A stretch of 64,000 bases of DNA from Puccinellia tenuiflora. Its lineage: Eukaryota > Streptophyta > Magnoliopsida > Poales > Poaceae. Within the stretch, counting starts at the first letter, position 1. Each line of letters opens with the position of its first letter. Position numbers and translations under genes: made by a program. The stretch is from the NCBI GenBank assembly GCA_012064385.1, contig QRDG01000140.1, positions 421,534-485,533 of the forward strand. Reading direction: 5' to 3'. Under the pieces are notes generated by a model. The model saw nothing but the letters and a program-made list of their open reading frames with translations, had not been told where the DNA came from and made no database searches. Positions 1 to 11,254 of the stretch are shown in pieces.

Positions 1-653
1 AAGTTGTAGTGGGATTGGATCTATTGTTTGCTCACCTATTTATCTACCCTTGTTTGTTTTTTCAACGTGTTTGAAAGTGCATGGTTGCCCCCATGCATGG
101 TTTTGGTAATTAATTACAATCTCTATGGACTAATATTTGCATTGAGCTATATTTGTAGGTGTCCATTAGCTTGCTTGTCTCCATTTGTTGGAGTCAAGGT
201 CTTGCCTGTTCTCCATGTGTTGGAGTCAAGGCTTTGGGAAGAAGATCATTTGTTGATCAAGGCCAAGGTGTTCGTCATCGAGAGAAAGGCCAAGTGAAGA
301 TATGCCGAAGGAGTGCTTTCCCCATCTTGGTGTATGGGGGAGCGTCATGCGAATCTTCACCAAGCAAGGCGCAATCAAGAAGTTGGTTCGCCTTGAGGAG
401 ACCTCAAGTGGATTAATGCGCAAGGCAAAGGTATGATCTTGATAAGGTTTTTATTTTACCGGTCTCATGATGTTTAGTGAGAGACCGGATTATAGGATAG
501 ATAGCCGTACTATCAAGAGGGGCTCTCGACCGTGTATCTTGTTCGTATCATTCGTGGAGAGCTCAAACCTTTGCATCCTTGCAATCATCTTTCTTGGTTG
601 TTATTTGGCTTTTATCCATGTGAGAATTTAGAGCTTGTGTTCATCTCCATACC

Positions 654-1047
654 AAGCTCTAGTTCATCAAAAACGGATTTCATGAATATCTTCTTGCGTT
701 TTTTATATTGGAGGTTTTTCCGGCTTGTCTCTTGTAAGAGATGTCAAACTCTCTTCTTGTGGTTTCCTCCTCACATGATGGACTATGATGTTTATATGAA
801 TGATCTTGTAGGGCTTGTGATTATCTTAGAAACAAGCCTAAGATCATAGAAAATAGAGTTCGGATGAAAAACTTGTTGGGTTCCTTATGTTAGAGGATTT
901 ACCGGTTGTTCTTTTATAGAGAGGTTTTACCTTTCCCCATTTGGTTTTATCCTCCCTTGATGGACTATGATGTTTCTCCACATGATCTTGTAGAACTCTT
1001 CGTTGCGATTCCAACGAGCCCAAGATCATCGAAAACGGAGTCCGGAT
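654..1047 (+). repeat. 182 bp tandem repeat in the LTR U3 region
   Basis: Related blocks begin at 654, 836 and 1018, exactly 182 bp apart. Each starts with a variant of agatcatcgaaaacggagt followed by cggatga. The first two full units also share a block reading gatggactatgatgttt and a following gatcttgtag. The copies are clearly diverged. Confidence 0.7.
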
Positions 1048-1098
1048 GATTAAGTTATGATTTTTCTCGTACCGGTTGTTCTGCAGTTTTTTTGTCCG

Positions 1099-1362
1099 GC
1101 GGTAGTACCGCTGCGGCAGCGGTAGTACCGCTACACCTGGAGCGGAACTGCTGCTGCACAGCGCCCGGTACCGTTGGTGGTACCGCTGGTGGTACCGGTG
1201 CGCCCTTTTTGCGTACTGGTATCCCCCGGTACCCCGGCGGTAGCAGCCACGTTCTACCGCTGGAATCATCATTCTCAGTCAAAAAGGGTCCCAGAGGTAG
1301 TACCGCTGGAGCAGAGGTAGTACCGCCCCAGAGGTAGTACCGCCAGCCTAGAGGTAGTACCG
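1099..1362 (+). repeat. Array of 13 bp near-palindromes (gcggtagtaccgc type) upstream of the LTR TATA region
   Basis: The core ggtagtaccg occurs at 1101, 1121, 1296, 1316, 1333 and 1353, with spacing of 20, 20, 17 and 20 bp inside the two clusters. Full copies read gcggta-g-taccgc, a perfect inverted repeat around one central base. Between the clusters (about 1166-1242) lie further ggtaccg variants. The array ends about 40 bp before the TATA-like site. Confidence 0.8.
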
Positions 1363-2427
1363 CTGGGTACGATTTTGCACATAACAGTCAGATTTCGGGG
1401 GACCTATTTAAGGGGCCTTCTTCCCCAATGGTTCCCCATCTAAGGCAGCACGTTTTCCTCTCTCTCTCCCACCATTGTTGACCTTGAAAAGCTTGCCCCC
1501 CTCTCAATCCCTCCAATGGATCTTGCATATTTTTGAGGGAAAAGTGAGAGGAGATCTAGATCTACATTTCCACCAATCAATCTCTCCTCTAAGTGAGGGG
1601 AACCTAGTGGATATAGTTCTTGGAGTTCTTTTGTGGTTCTCCTCTTTGTTCTTCCTCTCTCATGCCCCCCAAAGCATTTGTTGCTTAGTTGGAATTTGAG
1701 AGTGAAGGATTTGAGCACTTGTGCTCTTGCCTTTTGCATTTGGTGCATAGGTTTGAGTTCCCCTCGGTGATACGTGGGATTGAAGGTTCGAGAAGCTTGT
1801 TACTCTTGGGTGCATTGTGTTCCCAAGAGCTTGTTGCCTCTTGGGTGCATTGTGTACCCTAGACGGTTTGGAGGTGCCGCGAAGACTTCGAGTTGTGAAG
1901 CTTCGGCACGAGTTTGGGAGCCCCCAATTGAGTTGTGGGTGTGTGCCCCAAGAGAAGTTGTAAAGGGCTCCGGAATCCGCCTCGAAGGATTCCGATAGTG
2001 AAAGGTGAACCAATCCCTTGGGTGAGGTTCATCGGAGAATAGGGTGAGGCCTTTGTGGCATCTTGAGTAGGCCTATTGTGGCGAGCTCACATCCCTCTAA
2101 CGAGACGTACTCCCTTAACAAGGAGGAACTCGGGAATACATCCTCGTCTCCGCATGCCTCGGTTATTTCTATACCCGAGCTTTACTTATGCAATTTACAT
2201 TGTGATAGCCTTCGTGCTTGAAGTTCATATCTTGCTATCTCCTTGTTGCTTGAATTGCTTAGCATAAGTTTTTGGTGCACATAGGTAACCCTAGCATATT
2301 AGGTTGTTGGCTTGTTATTTTAAACACATAGTTTTATTCCGCAATTATCAAGCTCCTAAATAGAAAAAGTTTTAATCGCCTATTCACCCCCCCTCTAGGC
2401 GACATATCGGGCATAGTTGTTCTTTCA

Positions 2428-2712
2428 GTGTTTTCCTTTGTCTCCGCCCCGTGTTCTTCATCGCGGACGTACGACTCCACTCTGAGATCGTCGGCGTGAC
2501 ACGAAGGAGATGCACATGTCCACGAGAGGAGAGAGAGAGGAGGAGACCGAGGAAGAATGGCGAGGTCCACATGTAAGTGGAATGCACAAACAAATTGAGA
2601 GTGGAGTTTAGGAGGATTCATAGATAAGAGGCCAAACTATCTCATAGTTTCTTCTCTCTCATCTCCTAAAAGGAAATTTTGAGGACTGAGGTTTGGGGGA
2701 CACCATTGGAGA
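2428..2712. other. Spacer between the LTR and the hAT MITE
   Basis: I see no gene or repeat structure here apart from the last 8 bases (2705-2712, attggaga), which are the left target duplication of the next element. Confidence 0.6.
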
Positions 2713-3328
2713 CAGGGCCGGTCCTGAGATTTTGAGGATCTGGGACAAAACTAAAATTTTAGGCCCCTTAATACAAATATGTAAAGATATATGTGGTAGC
2801 GAAATAGAAATCAAACGAGAGACGTTGTTAAATATGTGCTCATGATCACTCACATTATTATCATTCGCGTTCATGTCTACGTTATCTTTTGTATTGATCA
2901 CGTTTTTTAGATTAACATTACTTTGTTCCCCCACAAGAACTAGCGCCAACTCGTCTGGATTTTTTAAGCTCATATTATTCTACAAAAATTTGTGAATGTC
3001 TCGAACGCTAATTAACTGGCATGTTCGATCGACTGCCGACGCGAGCGGAGCGGAGACAAAAGGCCCAATCAATCCTTACTAATTCGGAGCCACCCACAGT
3101 CCACAGAATAGGCTACTCCCTTCGATCCGTTAAAATTGTCAGGAGAATACAAAGTGATAGGAAGAAACTATAGTACAAATTACTACACTTTTTTCTAATC
3201 GAAGGTTGTATTTATTTTTTTATTTTTTCTACATATATGTCACATACTGTATACATATATTTGATGGGCCCCCAAAATTTTTGGACCCGGGACAGAAGCC
3301 CCTCTAGCCCCCTCCAGGGCCGACCCTG
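2713..3328. mobile_element. Non-autonomous hAT element (MITE), 616 bp
   Basis: The left end reads cagggccggtcctg and the right end cagggccgaccctg, which are inverted copies of each other with two mismatches. The inner parts also pair (left aaaattttaggcccc, right ggggcccccaaaattttt). The element is flanked by a perfect 8 bp target site duplication, attggaga, at 2705-2712 and 3329-3336. Eight-base duplications and CAGGG-type ends are diagnostic of the hAT superfamily. No transposase is encoded. Confidence 0.92.
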
Positions 3329-3408
3329 ATTGGAGATGATCTAAGAGAGACAGGGTGACCAAAGTTTACATTGGAGAAGAGAGTGAACAGTGCTTAATTG
3401 GTCGGAAT

Positions 3409-3472
3409 GTACATATAGATTTGACACTTCACGGGACTATGTACATATAGATTTGACACTTCACGTGACTAC
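3409..3472. repeat. 32 bp tandem duplication
   Basis: Two adjacent copies start with gtacatatagatttgacact at 3409 and 3441. They differ at about one base (acggg versus acgtg). No function is apparent. Confidence 0.75.
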
Positions 3473-3889
3473 ATGAAAATCAACTATCCATGTTTCGGAC
3501 CTCAGTTACTTTTCTTACATACTTTTCATACTTTTGTTTTCTCTTTTCCATCATTGGTTGTCACAAATTTTTCCTAGGCTTCATTTTTAGATTGTTCTAA
3601 CTTATTTGGGACATTTTTTGTTGTTGTTTATGATGTTGTCGTTGTTAGTTTCCTCTGTAACTTTGTTATGTAAGTCACGCGTCACACGCATGTTGACGCA
3701 TGTGTTTCTCCATAACTTTGTTATTTTTTCTCTCCCCTCTCACAATATCGGAGTTTGCGTGACAAGAACTTTTGCGTCTTTTTTAAGCACTCTATTGATC
3801 TTCAAACACAATTACGTCATTTATAAGCTTAGGTAAGATAAAGTTACGGATCATCGTCCTAAAAACAATCTAAATGTTAAAAAAACTAT
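3473..3889. other. Intergenic stretch
   Basis: AT-rich sequence without a credible gene. Short open frames here lack codon bias and recognisable motifs. Confidence 0.5.
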
Positions 3890-4215
3890 GCCTTGCTAGA
3901 GTATTAGCTACCTGATTAGCCTCCCTATTACAATGTTCACAAAGAATTTCTCTAAAACCGGATACAAGAATATCGCAATCATAAAAAATGACTGATGAAG
4001 ATGTTCTTCTTTCATCCTTTCATTTCAATCACTTGTATATTATCAGATTGGATAATAAATTTGTTGCACCCCAGGTACTGTGCTAGCCTCAAACCTTCTC
4101 TCAAAGCATATGATTCTGCCAGTGCCATGAATGTATCTGCAACAGATAAATGTAGTTCCTTGCAACTTTTGCCGCCCGCGAAATATGAATCTGCTCAACT
4201 TTGCACCGTGATTAA
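3890..4215 (-). pseudogene. LINE-type RNase H (RVT_3-like) fragment
   Basis: Read on the minus strand, the stretch encodes a decayed RNase H-like domain of the kind found at the end of plant L1-type LINE polyproteins. Recognisable pieces in order are ALAESYALREGLRLA, CNKFIIQSDN and, after a frame change, YDCDILVSGFREILCEHC followed by NREANQVANTLA. The glutamate of LAESYAL and the aspartate of QSDN correspond to active-site positions of this fold. Stops and at least one frameshift make it non-coding. It lies about 180 bp upstream of the TOP6B start codon, so it is part of that gene's upstream region. Confidence 0.7.
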
Positions 4216-4349
4216 TCTGGACCGTCGATTCATTCACGGACCAGCAGGATCAATTTTGTTGACTTCGTGGGCAGTGCACACCCCGCCACTGGACCTCCCC
4301 TCCCTTCCCAAATCCCAATTCTCCGGTTCTCCCCGCCTCCCCAAGCCCC

Positions 4350-4358
4350 AAACCCTAG
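4350..4358 (+). promoter_or_regulatory. Telo-box upstream of TOP6B
   Basis: The sequence aaaccctag lies 39 bp before the start codon. Telo-boxes (AAACCCTA) are common near the transcription start of plant genes active in dividing cells. This fits a topoisomerase gene, but the role here is inferred. Confidence 0.5.
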
Positions 4359-4396
4359 CTAGCCTACCATCTCGATCCCACAGGACCCACCACGCC

Positions 4397-7300
4397 ATGG
4401 AGGACGCCGGCGACGGCGTAGCCAGCGCCGGCGGTACCAAGAAGAAGCCCGCTACGGCGGCCGCCAAGGGGAAGGCGACAGCAAAAGGGAAGGCCGCCTC
4501 CAAGGGGTCGCCCAAGGCCAAGGAGAGCAGCCTCCTGAAGCAGAGTTAGCTCCTGAAACCCCCACAACACCTTCCTCTCTTCGAAAATTTCGTTCTCATT
4601 TTTGGGCTGACTTGTATAGCGAATTTTAATACATTTTTTTTGCTGCAGAATCGCCAGCTGAGTTCTTTGCCGAGAACAAAAACATCGCTGGGTTTGACAA
4701 TGTGAGCTTTTGAACTCGCTGTTTTTGTATTATCTTGACGAATGATTAGCATCCAGGCGTTTTGCGAGGTTTAGGTAGATGCCATGTCATTTTGTTTCCT
4801 ATGGCCTGAGCACAATCTGGTGCATGAAACATGACAACATGGAACATACAGCGAGGAAGTGGATTATGCATAAAAATGGAATTACAAATTAAAGATTTTC
4901 TGTTAGGTATTAGCAAACTCATTTGTGTTACTTACAATACTTGCCAGCCTGGAAAGTCTCTTTACACCACGATGCGGGAGCTAGTTGTTCTTTTAGGTAT
5001 CAGCAAACTCATTTCTGTTACTTACAATGCTTGACAGCCTGGAAAGTCTCTTTACACCACGATGCGGGAGCTAGTTGAGAATGCCCTTGATTCAGCTGAG
5101 TCCATCTCCGAGCTCCCTGTTATAGAAATTACGATGTAAGTGATTTCAATGGCATCTGTATATTGCTGGGTACCTTTTACTTTTTCACTTGCAATGTCAA
5201 GGAACACTATGGATTCTTTATGTTTTGCCAGAGAAGAGATTACTAAGAGCAAGTTCAACACAATGATTGGACTAGTTGATCGAGAGCGTGTTGATGCAGC
5301 ACTCTATGATGATTTTGAATCAGCTAAGGCCCGTGAGGTAATTACCACTTTCAAATTTTATTAGTTGGACCACTATTAGTTGAGCAAGGTTTGGATACTT
5401 ATGATGTAATTTCAGTATAAAAATTCGTTGAGTCCACTGAGACTGGTTGTGAACTTCACAAATGACCAACTTGATGACACATTTTCATCTCTCTGGATTA
5501 TCCACCTTCTTTATTCTGATAGTACTGTAAATGTTCTCGATTCGTAGAAACGCCTAGCCAAAGAAGCACGTTTCCAAGAAACACAAGCTAAAAATGCTTC
5601 TCTCGGGAAGAAAGTTAAGGACGCTCCAGCAGCTCGCGGAAAAGGTCGGGGCGAGGCTTCTTTTTTCAGAGTGACTTGCAAGGTATTGTCCATAATGACT
5701 TCGTTTGTGTGATGAGAATATATCTTGTGAACTTCTAATCTTGAATTTTTTTGTGGGTCTAGGATAATGGCCGAGGCATGTCACATGAAGATATCCCAAA
5801 CATGTTTGGCAGAGGTAAGCTTTCAATAGGAATTTTCTGACTGATTTATTTTAGACTAAAACACTGAAGAAGGTGGTATGATTGAATTTTGGTGCAGTAC
5901 TATCGGGCACAAAGTATGGTTTGAGGCAAACACGCGGTAAATTTGGACTCGGTGCTAAAATGGTAAAATTTCTTCACACAATTAAGTAGGAAACTTTTTT
6001 TGTTTGTCACGAACGACCATCTCATAAGAATGCATAGCATCCATTATTTTGAAAGAAACAAAGGTATTCAATTTAGCTGAGTCGTGCCCTTAACAAAGTT
6101 TAGGACTTGTTTTCCTTCTTTCTATTTGTAGCTGACTATTTTCATGTTTATATTGGATAGTGAAAGTGTGCAACCATGCAGTATGGTTGGTAACATGAAG
6201 GCATTCATTGTCTTGTTCTGCCTCCTGTGATCTTTTTCATTGCATTCCTCTAGAGGCATGCTAGAGATATGATCCTAAGAGGAAAATACAACACTTTAGT
6301 TAGAACAGGTGGTCCTTTTCTCTTACTGAATTCTCGTTTAACCTTTAACAGTGACCACATGTAAATTGTGGTTTACGCTTATAAACTGGTGTGTTCTGAT
6401 GGTTAATCTCACATGTCACATGCATATAAGATGTTTGTGACATTTCGCCTGTTCAGTTGTAGTAAGAGTAACTAGCCGTGGAAAGCACATTTTGAACATT
6501 TGACCTGTAATAACTAATAGACATTCTGATTGATGATTATCCTATTCTGTTACGCTGTAGCTATTAACATGTTTGCAGTAAGGAGTTTGGACTCTTTGTT
6601 GCCTGTTCTGTCTAATTTAATTGTACTGCACAAATTCCAGTGAATTTAACATGTATTAAACAGGCACTTATATGGTCAAAGATGAGTACCGGTCTTCCTA
6701 TTGATATTAAGTCATCGATGAAAGGCCAAAATTATATTTCGTTCTGTCGACTGGACATTGACATTCACAAGTAAGTGCATATTTTTGGTTAATGCTGTGC
6801 AACACAGTGAATGACTGGTCATTATTGTTTGTCTTCATGTAAGTCAATTTGTTAACCTCTGCAGTTTATCATGACTAATAATGGTAAATCCTACTCAGAA
6901 ATGTCCCTCATATTCATTTACATGAGAAACGTGAGAACAATGATCACTGGCATGGGGCAGAGATTCAAGTTATTATTGAGGGAAATTGGACAACTCATCG
7001 TGTGAGTAGGATCCCCTTCCTTTTTCTTTTGAAATAGTAAACTATTACTACCAATCGGAATTCATAATTTGTTTCTTGCAGTCAAGGATACTACATTACA
7101 TGCGACAGATGGCTGTCATCACTCCATATGCTCAATTCCTATTTAGATTTCTCTCAGATGCAGCAGAGTATGAATTTTCTTCTCTAGTGATTTGTGTTCT
7201 GCTAATTGTTAAATTGACAATCTTCTAATTTTTTTTGATAATGACTGGGTCTTGCAGGAAAAATTTGACGATCAAATTTGCACGAAGGACAGATGTTATG

Positions 7301-10300
7301 CCTCCCGTTCCACTTCTAACAAAGCATCACCCCTCTGCTGTGGATTTACTGCTGATAAAGCGCTTAATTACAGACACGACGAAGCCAAACCTTTTGCAGT
7401 TCCTGCAACATGAATTTGTGAATATAAGCAAAGCACATGCTGACCGTTTAATCGGTGAGTTACCAAGTTGTATGATATGCAGTGTGCTAGGGCCTGGGGG
7501 TTGGTCAGGTTGAAAATCAAATAAATTAATCACTATCTCCTTTGATAACCATGGATTTCTATGGTTCATATAGTTATATTATTTGGAGATTTTAAAGTAA
7601 GAATATCTTTAGTAATTACACACGTTTCTGTGGTTCAAACCATTGATTGTGTAAAATCTGTCTGTTGGGTTAAATATATATAGTGGTATTTGCATTACAT
7701 ACTTTGTTATGCACCTGTGGCTGTTACTCTTTTACCAATTTTGTTTTTGCATATCACGTTTTTTTTTTTGGATTTGACAGGGGAGATGGGGCCTGAGTTT
7801 AGTGCCAAAACGATGGTCAACAGCCTCACATCACAACAATTAGTACGAATACATCAGTTATTTCGGCAGGCTAAGTTTGATGATCCCAGTGGCGATGTAT
7901 GTATCCCTTTTCAGTTTTCACCTTGATTTGCTTATCACTTATTTGCTGCTTATTGACTAGTATATCTTCCACAAATATGTAATTATTGATCACAGTATAG
8001 AAATCAACCAATTCTGTAGTGTCTTAGTCCTGCAGGTGAATACAATTTACGTCTAGGTATCATAAAAGAGCTACACCCTGACCTGGTTGCCACACATGCA
8101 AGCAGGTACAACATTTAATCAGAGAATGTCCCAGATGATCTTTCTATCTTATTTTCAGTTTAAGTATCTTAATGCCATATGGCTACCCTCTGTTTAGCCC
8201 TCAGGTTTTTGAAGGGCATCCATTTATGGTTGAAGCTGGAGTTAGCATTGGCGGAAAAGATGTTAAACAAGTAAGAAACTAGTGTTTTGTATTTCACAAG
8301 GAGTATTTTCTGTCTCTGTCATGTGTCATCTTTAAAGAAGATTCTGGAAACATGTTCGTTGTTGCTCCTTTTGTTGTGGTCTGTGTAAAGGAGGAACCAC
8401 ATACCTGAGCAGCAGCCATAACGGCAAAGTTCAGGATGAAGTGGTTTTATTTCAATAGGTTTTACAGAGTTCCTTTTGGAGTGAGAATTAGTTTTTGTGA
8501 TGCAGTCGGCTTCCGTAAGATGATGTGGTTCTAGAAATGTATCACCAGCAGTTAGTGATGTAGATGGATTGGTTAGTTTATTATGTCAGGGACTCCTGTC
8601 CATAGAAGGCAGGAGGTCACGTTTCTGTTCTTCCCCACAATCTCCTTGGCTCTCACCCCCTTGCTGTTTTTCTCCTCCTTACCCTGTATTTTTCTTCCCT
8701 GCAAATCTGCACTCTCCTCCTATTTTCCCATACCCCAACATCAGACACCTTTGTTTTTCCTAGCTGCTTACAGTTGTGATCACAGCTATTGTAAATGTCA
8801 AAATTGATAGTAGTTTATTTCATCAGTTTTATGAAATGTCTAATTCTGTTAATGCTCTTTCTATCTGATTCTTTCAAGTGTATTATCAGATGTTATATAT
8901 AGTTAAATTCCTACAAAGGCCTGTTATGCAACAAATAGTGATTCATTTCTTTATATGAAAAGTACACTCTTATTAATTTGCATCGAGCAAGACCACAAAA
9001 TGTGTGGCCATTTGTTGACATCGGAGTGGCCCATGCTGTACACCAAAAGGCTACCTGCATTTTAAAGATACCCCTGTAACGTTCCATTTACTAATTAGTG
9101 GATAAATAATTGATCGTATGGCTAAACATATGAGTATTTGGCAACTGTGTTAATACCACACTCCAAGCTCCAGTTTAAGAGGGAACTGCCTTTCCCATTT
9201 TCAGTATTTTCCTTGCTGACAAGATTCATGTTTAAATAATTTCCTTCAACTGATGATAGAAATTCTCATACACATATATATTATTCAGGGTTTAAATATT
9301 TTTAGGTTTGCAAACCGCATACCACTTCTTTTTGAACAAGGTGCTGATGTCATCACAAGAACTGCTCTAAAAAGGATCAAGTAAGTTTTTTCTGTTAGTA
9401 CTTATGTTGTGCTTGAGATGTTGTCTCTTCCATTACTCTCGTCTTTCATCTTTCTTTTAGTTGGGGCCTGTACAAGATCAACCAGCAGCAGGACAAGATT
9501 GGTGTCTTTGTGAGCATTGTCAGTACAAAGATACCTTTTAAAGGTACAGGAAAAGAATATATCGGGGATGATATAACCGAGATAGCAGAGGCTGTTAAGG
9601 TACAGCACTTTCCTTATGTACTGTTTTTGTATGGTCATCTACTCATCTGATCAATTTTCTTGCACCTTCAGGCAGCCCTTAAGCAGTGCTGTCTCCAACT
9701 GAAGTCAAAGATAGTGAAGAAACTTCAGGCTCGTGAACAGCAGGACAGAAAAAGGAACCTAAACAAGTAACTCTTCTTCTTTGTGGATCTGGTGATTTCT
9801 TTTATAGTGTAGATGTCAGGCTGTTTGTATTTTGCTATGGCTATGTTTTGAATCAGTGAATTTGCTGAATCATACATTCGGTAGTGTTTGTTGAGTGTTG
9901 ATGTTGGTTAATAACCGATGCATCACAAGATTTAGGCGCACTTTGGAAACTTAGGGGACTAAATCTGTCTTTCATTAATATTAAGCAACATTTATTACGA
10001 AAGAACTGGTTGGGGCTGATATTTGAAGATTGATTTATGAACATGCTTTGTTAAGCTGACACCTGACCAGATACTCCAGAATTAGGCAAGGTCTTATCTT
10101 ATTCTGATGGATTTGTATTTGCAGATACATTCCTGATGTGGCGAGGACAATTATGGAGACTTTGGGGGAAATTGCAGACGAGTCTCCCCCCAAGAGGCCA
10201 CGATATGACAAGGAAGACGAGGAACTCCTTGAGAAAATAAATTCAGAGGAGGTGACCGAAATGACCTTTAGAGATTGCTTAACTCAGCACGTTGAACAGG

Positions 10301-10612
10301 TAAGGAGAAAGCCAACACTCTAACATGAACATCAGTCGAAGAAGCATGATGCCTCATAGTTTCCTTCTGCTCTATTCTACAACAATGCCTATAGTCTTGC
10401 ACCCTGGTTCTGATTTGTTATTGCAAAGCTGATATTTTTTGCTCCAACATGAAACCACCCACCAGGTTGACTACGAAATGGCGCTGGAGTACGCGATGCA
10501 GAGCGGCGTAAGCGACGAGCCTCGAGACGCAATCTACCTGAACTCGCTCGAAGGGTCCTACAAGTTCATCGACCTGCAGAGCCCCGCTTTCGTGTTTAGG
10601 TTCATCCCATGA
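4397..10612 (+). CDS. TOP6B: DNA topoisomerase VI subunit B (19 exons, 690 aa)
   Basis: ATPase subunit of plant topoisomerase VI, which with TOP6A (SPO11-3) passes DNA duplexes through double-strand breaks in the nucleus and is needed for endoreduplication. Exons: 4397-4544, 4649-4701, 5038-5135, 5232-5337, 5548-5682, 5763-5814, 5898-5962, 6664-6770, 6899-7001, 7082-7167, 7258-7454, 7781-7896, 8020-8105, 8198-8270, 9289-9380, 9461-9599, 9672-9766, 10125-10299, 10466-10612. All borders are GT-AG and the sum is 2073 nt. After a lysine- and alanine-rich N-terminus come the GHKL ATPase motifs: RELVENALDSAE (N box, residues 77-88), DNGRGM (181-186) and GKFGLGAKM (211-219). The transducer domain follows (KTKIPFKGTGKEYIGDD-like block near residue 525). 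The length is close to the Arabidopsis protein (about 670 aa). Exon 3 is preceded by a partial duplicate of itself, described separately. Confidence 0.95.
4903..5077 (+). repeat. 90 bp tandem duplication of the TOP6B exon 3 acceptor and exon start
   Basis: Copy 1 spans 4903-4987 and copy 2 spans 4993-5077. Over 85 bp they differ at four positions. Each holds the end of the intron, an AG acceptor (ttgccag, ttgacag) and the first 40 nt of exon 3 (from cctggaaagtctc to gagctagttg). Only copy 2 (acceptor before 5038) runs on into the rest of the exon. Using the copy 1 acceptor would read PGKSLYTTMRELV and then reach a stop at about 5032-5034. Confidence 0.9.
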
Positions 10613-11254
10613 GGCCGAGAGGGCGCAACCCATACCCCCCATCTGTTTCCAGGTTGATTGACAATAATGTTCCTGTGAAACTGTGCCTGTACACGACTAT
10701 ATGTGTGACCATTTTTCCCATTGTAGTTGAGATGACTTATCAGGCGGTTTCTGGCTCACCGCAGTGTTAGAGAGCATAGGCGGTACAATCCTCAGCGAAA
10801 GTCATTTGTAATCCAGGATATACCTGTATGCTACATTTGTCGAGGGACATATACATGTAAAAGCACTTTCTACAGATGCTGAACTGATGTGATAGCCGTG
10901 ATGAATTCTTTCAATTCGCGATATCCAGAAGAGACGTAAGACTCTTGGGTTTCATCTCAAGAAAAAACAAAATGGGTTTCATAGTCCAAATGCAAATGTG
11001 CATTGTGCATACTGTGCAATTGTGCATGTACAATATTTAGCCTAAGATTTTTTTGCCTAACTCGTTAAACGTACACTGTGTGTGGTTCTTTCACGAAAAA
11101 ATATCGTTCCAGGAAAGCAAAAACACAAAGACACAGAGGAGGAGGCGTCGTCGTCAGATCTGATTCAGCAGCAGCAGCAGTCGTCTGGTTGCCGTTCTCT
11201 TTCGCTTCAGTTCTGCACTCCAACGAGGGAAGACCAAGGAACCAGGAGGAAGAA
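10613..11254 (+). other. TOP6B 3' UTR and promoter/5' UTR of the oxidoreductase gene
   Basis: The first part is a plausible 3' UTR of TOP6B. The last part, from about 11100, is a plausible 5' leader with a short cagcagcagcag run near 11167. No other gene is visible in these 642 bp. Confidence 0.55.

Larger units (their letters stand above)
1..2427 (+). mobile_element. LTR (3' LTR or solo LTR) of a Triticeae-type retrotransposon, left end outside window
   Basis: No protein of note is encoded. The stretch has LTR structure: a U3-like part with three copies of a 182 bp repeat (starting near 654, 836 and 1018), an array of short near-palindromes (1099-1362), a TATA-like ctatttaa at about 1404-1411, and a right end with the cctattcacccccc motif and a terminal ttctttca at 2427. 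The part from about 1400 to the end resembles the LTR at 37145-38456, sharing the TATA region, phrases such as tttgggagc and caattgagttgtgg, and the ctattcaccccc end. No primer binding site follows 2427, so this is a 3' LTR or solo LTR. The family name is not certain. Confidence 0.75.

Noticed and set aside
3995..4549. 184-codon frame starting upstream of TOP6B
   Set aside because: Its first part is antisense LINE relic and promoter. The TOP6B start at 4397 matches the family N-terminus, and exon 1 must end at 4544, before this frame's stop.
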